64,000 nucleotides of DNA, from contig NZ_CDDK01000028.1 in assembly GCF_000820225.1 (NCBI RefSeq), forward strand, positions 93,359 to 157,358. Direction: 5' to 3'. Positions 43,808-52,916 of the stretch are shown one piece after another. Under the pieces are notes generated by a model. That model did no database searches. It was not told the DNA's origin and worked only from the letters and a program-made list of their open reading frames with translations. The DNA is from Aeromonas veronii bv. veronii (GTDB lineage: Bacteria > Pseudomonadota > Gammaproteobacteria > Enterobacterales > Aeromonadaceae). Position 1 is the first letter of the stretch. Each line of letters starts with the position of its first letter. The translations under genes were made by a program, and so were the position numbers.

Positions 43808-44629
43808 TCAGCGGGGGGCGTGGCTTGTAAAAGATTGCATCTGGGCACGAAATTCGGCGGGCGTCAGACCGAATGCCTGGCGAAAGCCGTGGTGGAAGTG
43901 ACTCTGATCGAAGAAGCCGACCGCCAACGCCACCTCGCTCACCGCCATGCCGCTCGCCAGCAGCCGCTTGCCCTGCTCCAGCCGCAGCCGTTTCAGCCAG
44001 GCGTAGGGGGTCATGCCGCTGCGCTTCTTGAACTGGCGCAGGAAGGCGAAACGGTCGAGCCCGAGCAGCCCCGCCAGCTCTTCCAGCGAGTGGGGCTCGT
44101 CGAGGGCGGCCATCAGGTAGTCGCGCAGGAATCGCAACTGGGGATCCGCCAACTGGTGTACCTCGGGGGCCAGATGCAGCAGCTCCCCCAGCAGGGCGAG
44201 CAGCTGGCTCTCGATCAGCAGGCCATCAGCCTTGGGGTTGTCGAGATAGCCGTGTAGCTGGGCAAAGCCCTGATAGAGGTCGGGGCGGCTCTGCAATCCC
44301 TTGTCGAAGAAGGGTTCCGGCTGCTCCGGCAGCCAGAGCGCCAGCTGCTGCGGATCGATGGCGAAGACCCGTACCTCGTACCCTTCCGGCAACAGGCTGA
44401 GGCCGTCGTGCACCTCATCCGGGTTGACGGTAGAGAGCACCCCGCGCACCAGATGGTGGCTGTTCCCCTTGTGGATAAACTTCTGGCCACCCCGCTGCAC
44501 CAGCCCGATATGGTAGTCGAGATGGACATGGCGGCCGTAGCTGAACGCCCTGTGGTGGGAGTGTGACAGCTCGACCCCCGGCAGGTGCGGGGATTGCCAG
44601 TAGCGGATGAGGGAATCGGTGGTATTCAT
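43808..44629 (-). CDS. AraC-family transcriptional regulator
   Basis: Regulator of 273 residues. An N-terminal cupin-like sensing domain (YHIGLVQRGGQKFIHKG) is followed by the paired helix-turn-helix region at about residues 175-265, with SLEELAGLLGLDRFAFLRQFKKRSGMTPYAWL and VALAVGFFDQSHFHHGFRQAFGLTPAEFR. This arrangement, followed by a LysE-type exporter gene, is common and suggests it activates that exporter in response to its substrate. Confidence 0.88.
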   Translation of the reverse strand: MNTTDSLIRYWQSPHLPGVELSHSHHRAFSYGRHVHLDYHIGLVQRGGQKFIHKGNSHHLVRGVLSTVNPDEVHDGLSLLPEGYEVRVFAIDPQQLALWLPEQPEPFFDKGLQSRPDLYQGFAQLHGYLDNPKADGLLIESQLLALLGELLHLAPEVHQLADPQLRFLRDYLMAALDEPHSLEELAGLLGLDRFAFLRQFKKRSGMTPYAWLKRLRLEQGKRLLASGMAVSEVALAVGFFDQSHFHHGFRQAFGLTPAEFRAQMQSFTSHAPR

Positions 44630-44689
44630 GGGTTATAGATACACCAGAAACGGGCCTTGGGCTTGTAGATTATTGCACGCAAGCCCCTC

Positions 44690-45469
44690 TCAACGCCCCC
44701 ACAGCCGCGGGGTTGGCTCCACCAGAGAGGCGAGCGGCACCCGTTCCACCATCTGACGCATATGTTGCACCAGCTCGGAATTGCCATCCCCCAACGACTT
44801 GTTCAGCACGATATGCACCTGCAGCGGGGTGACCGGCAGATAGATGAGGCGGGTCGCCGCAGGAAGTTTGGCGCGAAAATGGTTGGCGGAAATATCGTTG
44901 GAGAAGAGCGCGGCATCAATCCGTCCGCGCAGCAACTTCTGCATGTTGCCATGCTCCCAGCTGAGCTGGGAGAGGGTGTCGATATGGATCTGCGGATGCT
45001 GCAACAGCGGCGGCACGATCGCCTGACTCGACCAGCCGATGGTGGTGCCGAAGAGATCTTCTTGCCGTTCGACCGAGTGAAGCCGCGATGGCACCAGTAC
45101 CACCAACACCGGCCGCAGCAGCAACAGGTGGGGGTCTATATAGCGGAAGTGACGAGCACGCTCGGGACTGTAACTCAGCAGCGGGGTCAGATCGCACTCG
45201 CCGCTCTCGAGGTTGCTGAGCAGCCGCGCCACATTGAGCCCCTGCCACTCGATGGTGCGCCCGATCGCGGGTTCGATATGACGGCGAAAGTAGTCGATCA
45301 CCGGCCCGGAGACCTCGCCCTGCTGATCGATGGTGACCAGCGGCGCCAGCTGGAAGACGCATCCTAGCAGTGGCGCGTTGATCGCCACGGCCTGGCTGAT
45401 GGTCATAAGAGGGAGAAGAAGTGCCGATAGCAGTAATAACAAACGCATAGCCGAACGAGAGATGCCCAT
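44690..45469 (-). CDS. Periplasmic SBP_bac_3-like protein, orphan
   Basis: Exported protein of about 259 residues. After a short basic start, LLLLLSALLLPLMTISQAVA forms a signal peptide. The mature part follows the amino-acid-binding-protein fold loosely: LAPLVTIDQQGEVSGPVIDYF, ESGECDLTPLLSYSPERARHF and GRIDAALFSNDISANHF. The start could also be seven codons later at 45448; neither has a strong Shine-Dalgarno. No permease is near. A role as a stand-alone periplasmic sensor or an orphan binding protein is possible. Confidence 0.65.
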   Translation of the reverse strand: MGISRSAMRLLLLLSALLLPLMTISQAVAINAPLLGCVFQLAPLVTIDQQGEVSGPVIDYFRRHIEPAIGRTIEWQGLNVARLLSNLESGECDLTPLLSYSPERARHFRYIDPHLLLLRPVLVVLVPSRLHSVERQEDLFGTTIGWSSQAIVPPLLQHPQIHIDTLSQLSWEHGNMQKLLRGRIDAALFSNDISANHFRAKLPAATRLIYLPVTPLQVHIVLNKSLGDGNSELVQHMRQMVERVPLASLVEPTPRLWGR

Positions 45470-45705
45470 AGGTGCCGACCCGATGCCCTGATAGCCATCA
45501 GCATGGCACAAGGCAAATGAGCGGGCTATCCGCTCATGCCGCGCTTCGACCTCTTGTGCCACCTACACCCATGACCAATGGGCCCCCGTTTTATTGCGGT
45601 GAAAATCAATAATTCCGCTGCTTTGATGGATTTGGGTCTCTTGAGATATAGTGCGGCCCCATTCATCAAACCGGCGGGTGAGCGCCCCGCCGGACAGGTA
45701 AATTC

Positions 45706-46245
45706 ATGAGACTGTTTTTGCTGTTGTTGTCGTTGTTTGCTGCGACTGTAAGTTCTGATGAAAAGCCGCGCCTGCCCTATTACGACTGGGGTCGCTGCCC
45801 GTTTGAAGGTTGTACCTATAAGACATGGACCACCAAGCAAGAGGTGATCGTCAGAGCCGAGCCATCCCTGACGGCCAAAGCGCTGTTCCGGCTACCCCGC
45901 GGCCAGCAGGTGGAAGGGCTGACCGGGGTCGTCATTACCGAACAACCGGGGATCGTCGAAATACTCAGATCGGTCAAGCTGGGCTACAGCAAGGAGGGAA
46001 AAGGGCCGCTGTTGAATATGAAGGCAGGGGAAACGCTTTATATCCTCGGCGGACTGGGCGAAGGCAACAGCCTGTTCTGGTACAAGGGCAAAACCTACAT
46101 TCTCGATTATGACTATGCGCGCAAAGAGCTCAGATACGGCCGGTCACCGCAGAACCAGTGGTGGGTAAAAATTCGGGACAAGCAGGGGCGTGAGGGTTGG
46201 GTTGCCGAAGCCAAAAACTTCGCCCATATGGACCGTTTCGAATAG
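45706..46245 (+). CDS. Exported SH3-like domain protein
   Basis: Protein of 179 residues with a short signal peptide (LFLLLLSLFAATVSS). A bacterial SH3-like region is suggested by VIVRAEPSLTAKALFRLPRGQQVEGL near the N-terminus and WWVKIRDKQGREGWVAEAKNF near the C-terminus, with two cysteines (GRCPFEGCTY) likely bonded in the periplasm. Function unknown; such domains often bind peptidoglycan or peptides. Single gene convergent with the LPS locus. Confidence 0.7.
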   Translation: MRLFLLLLSLFAATVSSDEKPRLPYYDWGRCPFEGCTYKTWTTKQEVIVRAEPSLTAKALFRLPRGQQVEGLTGVVITEQPGIVEILRSVKLGYSKEGKGPLLNMKAGETLYILGGLGEGNSLFWYKGKTYILDYDYARKELRYGRSPQNQWWVKIRDKQGREGWVAEAKNFAHMDRFE

Positions 46246-46288
46246 TGACAGCCAGCCCACCGAGATCGGGGAGCTGGCCGTGGATGAC

Positions 46289-47620
46289 TCACTGCTTGGG
46301 TTGCAGCTTCATCTCTTGCAAATACTCCAGCACCTGGGTTTTGTAGTCCGCCTGATAGGAGAACTTGGTGCTGTCGCACGCCGCGATCAGGTTCACAGCG
46401 GTACAGAACAGGGTGGCCGCCAGCAGCCCCTTGCCAACCCACAGCGGATAACGACGGCTCCAACGCACCAGCAACAGTAGGATCGGGAACAGGGCGTAGG
46501 GGAAGATCAGCATCAGGTGCCAATAGTTGAAGATGATGGGCGAGAGCGCCGCACTCACCAGCACCGCCAGCACCGCCGCCAGCGCATAGAGACCGAGCCA
46601 GCTTTCACCATCCACTGGCGCGCGGTCGCTACGCAACAGACGCGGCTTGAGCTCACGCCACAGCTGCCAGTTGGCCTTGGCCGCCAGCAGCACAGTCGCC
46701 GAGCCTACCCCGTAAATCACCACCCGCCACAGCCAGACTGCCGCCATCTGCAGATATTCGTGCCCCGCCAGCCAGATGAACTGGGTATCGTTGACCAGCT
46801 TGCTGGCAAACAGCCAGGAGCCGTAACGCAGCCAGTAGAGCACTGATTTCAGCACCGGATAGACGTGCACCAGCCCCCAGCCGATATAGCGCTGGCGCGC
46901 CTCGGGATCGACGTTCTGGGTAATATGACTGTTGCTCATCACTTCCATCGCGTAGGGGATCAGGGAAGCACCGATCAGCAGGGTAGCCACCACCACCCCG
47001 CTCCAGCTCACCTTGAGAATACGGCGCCAGAACAGATAGGTGGACATTACCGCCAGCAGCGGCCAGGAGTAGTGCAGTTGCATCGCCATGCCGATGGCCA
47101 GCAGGTGAACGATCATGTGCCAGAAGGAGGCCCGCTCGCGCATATGCCAGGCCGACCAGCAGTGCATGGCCGAGAAGAGGAACAGATAGGAGGGGTTGTA
47201 GAGCAGACTCTCGTACTGGAACCAGGGGTTGAGCCAGCAGAGCACCAGAAACAGCAGACGCACCCTGTCATCAAACACCTGACGGATCACCGCATCAAAC
47301 AGCAGGAATCCGACCAACCGCATCGCCAGCAGCAACACCATGGGGGCATAGGGAGAATCCCACAGCAGCAGCGGCCCGCCAATCAGCCAGGCCGACAAAC
47401 TCCCCGGCACATTGCCCACCGCGCTCGCCGCATTGCCATAACTGAGCCAGACCCCCTCATAGGCCCCCAAGTAACCCTTGTAGAGCATCTGGGTCTGATC
47501 GCCGGTGAGGAGTTGGTGGCATAAGAACAATGCGCTACAAAATAGACCTAATAATACCCCCCCCCCCCATAAAACTCCGTGACTTGATTTTGAATTATAA
47601 TTATTTCTTAACACGGACAT
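46289..47620 (-). CDS. Membrane glycosyltransferase (GT-C-like) with poly-G tract
   Basis: Integral membrane protein of about 443 residues with around ten hydrophobic segments. The layout resembles GT-C enzymes that use lipid-linked sugars in the periplasm, with an early luminal loop after helix 1 and a final soluble tail; the precise family is not certain. The ATG at 47620 is used, but a GTG at 47614 has better-spaced GGAG and may be the true start. A run of 12 G (47557-47568 on the plus strand as C) lies about 20 codons in and encodes WGGG, so a one-base slip would switch the protein off. It is the distal end of the LPS core/O-antigen block. Confidence 0.7.
   Translation of the reverse strand: MSVLRNNYNSKSSHGVLWGGGVLLGLFCSALFLCHQLLTGDQTQMLYKGYLGAYEGVWLSYGNAASAVGNVPGSLSAWLIGGPLLLWDSPYAPMVLLLAMRLVGFLLFDAVIRQVFDDRVRLLFLVLCWLNPWFQYESLLYNPSYLFLFSAMHCWSAWHMRERASFWHMIVHLLAIGMAMQLHYSWPLLAVMSTYLFWRRILKVSWSGVVVATLLIGASLIPYAMEVMSNSHITQNVDPEARQRYIGWGLVHVYPVLKSVLYWLRYGSWLFASKLVNDTQFIWLAGHEYLQMAAVWLWRVVIYGVGSATVLLAAKANWQLWRELKPRLLRSDRAPVDGESWLGLYALAAVLAVLVSAALSPIIFNYWHLMLIFPYALFPILLLLVRWSRRYPLWVGKGLLAATLFCTAVNLIAACDSTKFSYQADYKTQVLEYLQEMKLQPKQ
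47557..47568 (-). repeat. Poly-G(12) tract, candidate phase-variation switch
   Basis: Twelve consecutive C on the plus strand, read as G in the coding strand of the membrane glycosyltransferase, at about codons 18-22. The reading frame is open in this sequence (ON). Homopolymers this long are known slippage sites. Confidence 0.8.
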
Positions 47621-47734
47621 CTCCAACACGCTTATTAAAACCACTTAAAATGGATATATAACCCACCAAGTTTTCCATGTCTATAATACTAACACAGCTA
47701 TCTTGCCATGCCATTTACCAACCTAGTTACCACA

Positions 47735-48643
47735 TTAACATACGTTCCTCTGGTGATGCCTCATAGAATTCCCCAGCTTTGCCGAGCAGATCATAAAAAA
47801 AAGTACTCTCCAGCGGCCCCTGAACCTGACACAACGTATCAGTTCTTTTAAAATAAACTTGAACTTAATGACTGATGCGCTAAGCCAAGAATAATTCTTG
47901 CTTAAAAAATAAAATAACGATATGTAAAATTCTTTTTCTATATTAATATTTCTTGTCGTACTTCCACCACCAAGATGCACTATTTTAGAAGATGGTACAT
48001 AACTCACCTTCATATTCTCACGCTGCAACCTCAAACAAATATCCTCTTCTTCACAATATAAGAAATAGTTGCTATCGAAGCCGCCAACTTTAAAGTAATC
48101 ACTTTTTCTAAAACACATTGCAGCCCCAGAACCCATCTCAACATAAATAGGCTCACAGTACTCTTTCTTACGATCAGGAAATCTACGCCCTTTAATAGCA
48201 CAATATACTTTATCACCAAAAATAGAATTTATTATTCCTGGTAGATAAGCAAATGATGCCGTTCGTCTACCATCAACTTCATAAATAGACGGAATCGAAA
48301 GAGACACTTGATTATTTTTTTCCATGTAGGAAACCAACTCTTTCAGAGCGTTTTTTTCTACTGTTGTATCATTATTTAAAAATAAAATATAGTCACCAAC
48401 AGCATTATTTGCGCCAATAACATTCCCCATAGCGAAACCATGATTTATTTTATTCTTTATGAGCCGAATATGATTGCAATTTATTTTATTTAAGCCTGCT
48501 GCTAACAGTTCAACGTCTGCAGATAATGAACTATTATCAACAACAATAATTTCAAAATCTTGATAATCACTTTGCAACAGGCTCTCAATACATTTAATAG
48601 TGTATATTGATGAGTTGTAGTTCAATAAAACTATTGAAATCAT
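47735..48643 (-). CDS. GT2-family glycosyltransferase (rhamnosyltransferase-like)
   Basis: Cytoplasmic glycosyltransferase of about 302 residues for LPS sugars. It opens MISIVLLNYNSSIYTIKCIESLL with the GT-A fold, then VVDNSS and LFLNNDTTVEKNALKEL (the DXD-like NND), and a late GGFDSNYFLYCEEEDICLRL acceptor region, as in rhamnosyltransferases. The ATG at 48643 is preferred because it gives the family N-terminus and avoids overlap with the ligase gene; a start at 48700 is possible. It is markedly AT-rich compared with its neighbours, a sign of acquisition. The sugar is unknown. Confidence 0.85.
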   Translation of the reverse strand: MISIVLLNYNSSIYTIKCIESLLQSDYQDFEIIVVDNSSLSADVELLAAGLNKINCNHIRLIKNKINHGFAMGNVIGANNAVGDYILFLNNDTTVEKNALKELVSYMEKNNQVSLSIPSIYEVDGRRTASFAYLPGIINSIFGDKVYCAIKGRRFPDRKKEYCEPIYVEMGSGAAMCFRKSDYFKVGGFDSNYFLYCEEEDICLRLQRENMKVSYVPSSKIVHLGGGSTTRNINIEKEFYISLFYFLSKNYSWLSASVIKFKFILKELIRCVRFRGRWRVLFFMICSAKLGNSMRHHQRNVC

Positions 48644-48674
48644 ATCTCCCCCAAGTAAAAGACTTTCCAGCTTG

Positions 48675-49919
48675 TTACACTTCTTCTTTATTTGTTTCAT
48701 TTAGTGAAGTAATTAATAATGAAAAACACACAAAGAAAAATACAATCCCAGAATTATGGCTAATAAATGCTTGGGAAAGACTGTAATCTATGAGTGTTAG
48801 CGATGCCACAGCCATTAAAATATACTTCATCGATAAACTTTTTTTATACTTATAAAAAACTGATATCGGATAAAAATATACTAAACAAAGTGCAAACAAT
48901 CCAATTATGCCACGTTTCGCCATCTCATCCAAAAACTGATTGTGAGCATGATAGTTGAAGTTATATATAAACTCAGAAATTTTACCCTGCTCTAACTGTT
49001 GCTTGTGTATCTGCCGAATACCATTATTACCCCAGCCAAATATTGGCTTTTTTTGAAAAGCATCCCAAGCACTTGACCACAATTGAAATCTAATACCTAA
49101 AGATGTATCCGGATTCTCACCATCAATGAACTGAACTATATCACTTTTTGCTGTTTTAATTCTGTCTAACACTCCGGTCTGAGGAGTTGAAATAATACCA
49201 AAACCACCAATAACAATGCATGTAAACACCCATAAAAAATAACGACGACCTGATCTTTGATAATGCATAACTATTGTGGTGATAATGACCGGAAGCAGCA
49301 CCCATCCTCCTCTAGTGCCAGATAGAAAACTCCCCAACATCCCCATCAGACATGCCGCAAGCATAATTTTAGAAAAAACGTACTCATTATTTTCTCTATG
49401 CCAAAAATATGCACACAGACAAAACAGACCGAGTGTCATACTTATATTTCCTGATTGAATAGGCATTCCATCACCAAATGCACGCTCCATGCCAATATAT
49501 ATCTTGTCATATATTGCAATGAAACCGGATATGACAGCACCCAAAGCGAATCCGGACATGATGGAAACGAGGTGCACTCGATGTTTGGATAATAACGGTA
49601 AAATTATGGCCGCCATTAAGGCTCTACTGGGTCGGTCTAGCTCTTTGAGTGCACCATTATCCAAGGAAATCGATATGGCCTGAACCATAAAATAAAAAAT
49701 AAATATCCAGAAAAGGATCTTCGCCTCTCGTGACATGGCTAACCAATAATCAGCTCGCCAAAAAACAAACAGGCTCATTATTGATAATAAAACTGGACCA
49801 TATGAATAACCACTAGGAATAGCCAAGCAAAGAGCACCAAAAAAAAATGCTGATGTTTGTACTAAGTTATGAGTCAGATGGCTGCGAAAAGGCATGATCA
49901 GTGGTGAGCAGATGGCCAT
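48675..49919 (-). CDS. waaL: O-antigen ligase (WaaL-like)
   Basis: Inner-membrane protein of 414 residues with about twelve hydrophobic segments, predicted to join O-antigen to lipid A-core in the periplasm. The Wzy_C/ligase region contains SGTRGGWVLLPV, then a large periplasmic loop ending NYHAHNQFLDEMAKRG, where the His is the conserved ligase residue. AGGAAG precedes the ATG at 49919. The composition is AT-rich. O-antigen polymerase is the main alternative, but the position next to WahA-like and hldD genes favours ligase. A run of nine T lies near codon 26. Confidence 0.75.
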   Translation of the reverse strand: MAICSPLIMPFRSHLTHNLVQTSAFFFGALCLAIPSGYSYGPVLLSIMSLFVFWRADYWLAMSREAKILFWIFIFYFMVQAISISLDNGALKELDRPSRALMAAIILPLLSKHRVHLVSIMSGFALGAVISGFIAIYDKIYIGMERAFGDGMPIQSGNISMTLGLFCLCAYFWHRENNEYVFSKIMLAACLMGMLGSFLSGTRGGWVLLPVIITTIVMHYQRSGRRYFLWVFTCIVIGGFGIISTPQTGVLDRIKTAKSDIVQFIDGENPDTSLGIRFQLWSSAWDAFQKKPIFGWGNNGIRQIHKQQLEQGKISEFIYNFNYHAHNQFLDEMAKRGIIGLFALCLVYFYPISVFYKYKKSLSMKYILMAVASLTLIDYSLSQAFISHNSGIVFFFVCFSLLITSLNETNKEEV

Positions 49920-49922
49920 TCA

Positions 49923-51683
49923 TTACTTCCTGAATACATAATTCCCGCGAATCTTGCGCCACAATCCGAACACATCGGTACGGGGGAAGATGGCAATCCG
50001 GCGGATCTGGAAAGGGTCCTGGTGCATTGCTTTGGGGCCGCTATTGGTAGCAACGGCAAAACGATACCCGGCGGTGATAGCCTGTTCCTTGGCACTCTCG
50101 TTCATATCTCCGTAAGGATAGGCGAACGAGAGCAGCGGATGGCCAAGCAGGGCCTCCAGTTGGCGTTTATTCTCCTGAATTTCATGGGCTTGCTGTTCGG
50201 GTGTGAGCTTGCTCAAGCGGGGGTGAGTCAGGGTATGACCCCCAATCTCCACATGACCGCTAGCGGCCAGCGCCTTGACCTGCTCACCACTCATCAATGA
50301 AACCTTGGTGTCCGGATTGGTCGGATGCTCCACATCCCAACGGTTATAGCCTTCACCGGTGACCACGTACACCACGGCTTTATAACCATATTTTTCCAGC
50401 AGCGGCAGCATGCGGGTCAGGTTGTCCTGATAGCCATCATCGGCGGTGATCATCAGGTACTTCTTGCCGTATTGCAGACGGTGGATAAAGCCTTTGTCCG
50501 CCAAATCGCGGAAAGTCAGGGTTTCGTAGCCGAGCCACTTCATCAGTCGCAGATGCTTCTCGAACATGGTGATCGGCATCCAGGTGCCATGCACCCCTTT
50601 CTCGCTATCCTGTTCGATAAAGCGGTGGTACATGATGACGGGCATCTCGCGGCGCAGGGTTTCGACTACGGCATCCTGATAGATGGTTTCGAGGCCGGAT
50701 ACTACCCCCTGCAAGCCATACTCATCCTGAATGCGTTGGCGAATGACTTCCGGCACCGTCTTGCTGGCCAGGGCGGGCTCGATTTCTCCCTCCAGAGCAG
50801 CAAAATCGATAGCTAGATCCTTGGGACCGATATCGCCAAAATTACTCGCCAGAGCATCATCCAGATTCTGTTCGGTCACCAGACCAATGGCCCTGGCTTC
50901 ACCAATGGCAAAGGCGGGCCGACCGCAGAGCAGTGCTTCCATCGCTACCCGACCGGCGCCGATCACCAGATCGCAACTCGCCAGCAGAGCGGGCACATCA
51001 TCGACATAACCAACAAACTCGGCACGGCCTTCGAAACGGGCAAAGCGCTCCGGTACCTTGGTACCGCTGACAATCCGCACCTTGCAGGCATCCAGATCGA
51101 GTACCTCGTCGAGCAGACGGTAACAGAGCTCCCCTTTGGGGCCGCTCAAACGGCCAATGATGGCGATCACCGGCTTTGGATTATCCGGCGCAGGTACAGG
51201 CTGGAATTTGTCGGTTTCGATACCGTTGCGCAGCACCTGCACGATCGCGGGATCGACCCCCAGATTGTCGACAATCTGATGGGCAATATCCTCACAAACG
51301 GCAACCGCCCTAAGCCCAAGGGCATGGAACGCTTTGCGCGAAGCGTGCACCGGCTGGCGACCATGCACCGTGGTGATCATCGGGGTGCCAGTCAACTTGC
51401 AGGCCACATAACTGCTCCAGCCGGAGGCGCGGGAGTGAGCATGCACCAACTGAATATGATGCTTCTTGATGAGATAGATGAGGTAAAAGACGTGCCAGAA
51501 GCGGCGCAGAATGCTGCGCTTGTTGAATCTCAGCTTGAAGACGGGGCCAAGGGTCGGCTTGGTCAGGGTATCTGACACATAAAAGACGTGGTGACCACGC
51601 CGGGTCAGTTCGTTACCGACCGTGGTGGCATAGACCTCAGCTCCCGTTACCTCGAGCTGGGAGAGTGCCATCAATATATTCAT
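49923..51683 (-). CDS. wahA: Bifunctional glycosyltransferase/deacetylase of LPS core (WahA-like)
   Basis: Two-domain enzyme of 586 residues. Residues 1-370 are a GT4 glycosyltransferase (LVHAHSRASGWSSYVA; IIGRLSGPKGELCYRLL; VIGAGRVAMEALLCGRP). Residues from about 380 are a CE4 polysaccharide deacetylase starting MPVIMYHRF, with TADDGYQDN, HTLTHPRLSK and SFAYPYGDMN. This domain order fits A. hydrophila WahA, which adds GlcNAc to the core and deacetylates it to GlcN. The start at 51683 begins the conserved MNILMALSQLEVTGAEVY; upstream codons are not conserved. The first deacetylase motif is TADDG rather than the usual TFDDG. It overlaps nothing and lies just downstream of hldD. Confidence 0.75.
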   Translation of the reverse strand: MNILMALSQLEVTGAEVYATTVGNELTRRGHHVFYVSDTLTKPTLGPVFKLRFNKRSILRRFWHVFYLIYLIKKHHIQLVHAHSRASGWSSYVACKLTGTPMITTVHGRQPVHASRKAFHALGLRAVAVCEDIAHQIVDNLGVDPAIVQVLRNGIETDKFQPVPAPDNPKPVIAIIGRLSGPKGELCYRLLDEVLDLDACKVRIVSGTKVPERFARFEGRAEFVGYVDDVPALLASCDLVIGAGRVAMEALLCGRPAFAIGEARAIGLVTEQNLDDALASNFGDIGPKDLAIDFAALEGEIEPALASKTVPEVIRQRIQDEYGLQGVVSGLETIYQDAVVETLRREMPVIMYHRFIEQDSEKGVHGTWMPITMFEKHLRLMKWLGYETLTFRDLADKGFIHRLQYGKKYLMITADDGYQDNLTRMLPLLEKYGYKAVVYVVTGEGYNRWDVEHPTNPDTKVSLMSGEQVKALAASGHVEIGGHTLTHPRLSKLTPEQQAHEIQENKRQLEALLGHPLLSFAYPYGDMNESAKEQAITAGYRFAVATNSGPKAMHQDPFQIRRIAIFPRTDVFGLWRKIRGNYVFRK

Positions 51684-51801
51684 CGCGCGGTTACCCGGTA
51701 GAGAAGAGAGGAACGGCAAGCAGCTACAGAGACCAGAAACCGGAAGCAGGCGAGGGCCCACTTCCGGTTTTGCGCTCAAACTGCCGCGTTGTGCTCACCC
51801 G

Positions 51802-52758
51802 TTAGCGGTTGAGCCAGGCCATGTAATCCGCTACCCCTTCGGCAACGGTTTTAAACTCGGCGTCATAACCCACGCTGCGCAGCTTGGTCATGTCAGCCTG
51901 GGTGAAGCTCTGGTAACGACCCTTGAGGTGATCCGGGAAAGGGATGTACTCGATAGCTCCCTTCTGATGATGCTTGATCACCGCTTCGGCCACGTTCTGG
52001 AACGGCTCGGCACGGCCGGTACCACAGTTGAAGATGCCGGAGTGCTGCGGGTTCTGCCAGAACCAGAGGTTTACCTTGCAGACGTCGTCGATATAGATGA
52101 AGTCACGCATCTGACCACCGTTCGGGAAGCCATCGCAACCTTCGAACAGCTTGGGATTCTCGCCCTTCTTCACCTGGGTATTGAGGTGGAAGGCGACGGA
52201 AGCCATGGAGCCTTTGTGCTGCTCGCGCGGGCCGTAGACGTTGAAGTACTTCAGACCGACAACCTGAGAGTTGATCTCCGGCATCCAGCGGCGCACGTAC
52301 TGGTCAAACAGCTGCTTGGAGTAGCCGTAGACGTTGAGCGGCTGTTCGAACTTGGGATCTTCGATGAAGTTGTCGTTGCGGCCACCGTAGGTCGCGGCAG
52401 AAGAGGCGTAAATGAACGGGATTTCACGCTCGATGCAGTAGTGGAACAGATCCTTGGAGTACTCGTAGTTGACCTCCATGATGAACTTGCCGTTCCATTC
52501 GGTGGTGGCAGAGCAGGCGCCTTCGTGGAAGATCACCTCAATGCCGTTATCCCACTCTTCAAACTCGTCACCGGAGACGATGCGCGCCTGAAACTCGTCT
52601 TTGTCCATGTAGTCAGCGATGGTCAGATCGACCAGGTTGACGAACTTGGTGCCGTCGGTCAGGTCATCAATGACCACGATATCGGTCCGTCCTTGAGCGT
52701 TCAGCTGCTTGACCAGATTGCTGCCGATAAAGCCAGCACCGCCAGTTACTACGATCAT
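51802..52758 (-). CDS. hldD: ADP-L-glycero-D-manno-heptose 6-epimerase
   Basis: Makes the ADP-heptose used for the LPS inner core. The protein has 318 residues, with NAD motif [11 protein letters not shown] at residues 6-16, the short-chain dehydrogenase-like [13 protein letters not shown] with its Tyr and Lys, and the family segments [11 protein letters not shown] and [21 protein letters not shown]. The start at 52758 follows GAGG; upstream codons in frame are not conserved. First gene of the LPS block reading left, divergent from a TetR gene. Confidence 0.96.
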   Translation of the reverse strand: MIVVTGGAGFIGSNLVKQLNAQGRTDIVVIDDLTDGTKFVNLVDLTIADYMDKDEFQARIVSGDEFEEWDNGIEVIFHEGACSATTEWNGKFIMEVNYEYSKDLFHYCIEREIPFIYASSAATYGGRNDNFIEDPKFEQPLNVYGYSKQLFDQYVRRWMPEINSQVVGLKYFNVYGPREQHKGSMASVAFHLNTQVKKGENPKLFEGCDGFPNGGQMRDFIYIDDVCKVNLWFWQNPQHSGIFNCGTGRAEPFQNVAEAVIKHHQKGAIEYIPFPDHLKGRYQSFTQADMTKLRSVGYDAEFKTVAEGVADYMAWLNR

Positions 52759-52916
52759 GGAGTTTGCCTCTCGTACGTTGATGGCTACATGTGACTGCTT
52801 GTTAAAGCTGTGTATAGTGAGCCAATTTGAAATTGCCGAAAAGTTTATCACGGGCCGTCCGGGGATTCGACCTTGTTCAAAACTGCCCCGAGCGGAACCT
52901 GTTGGAGGAATGAGTG

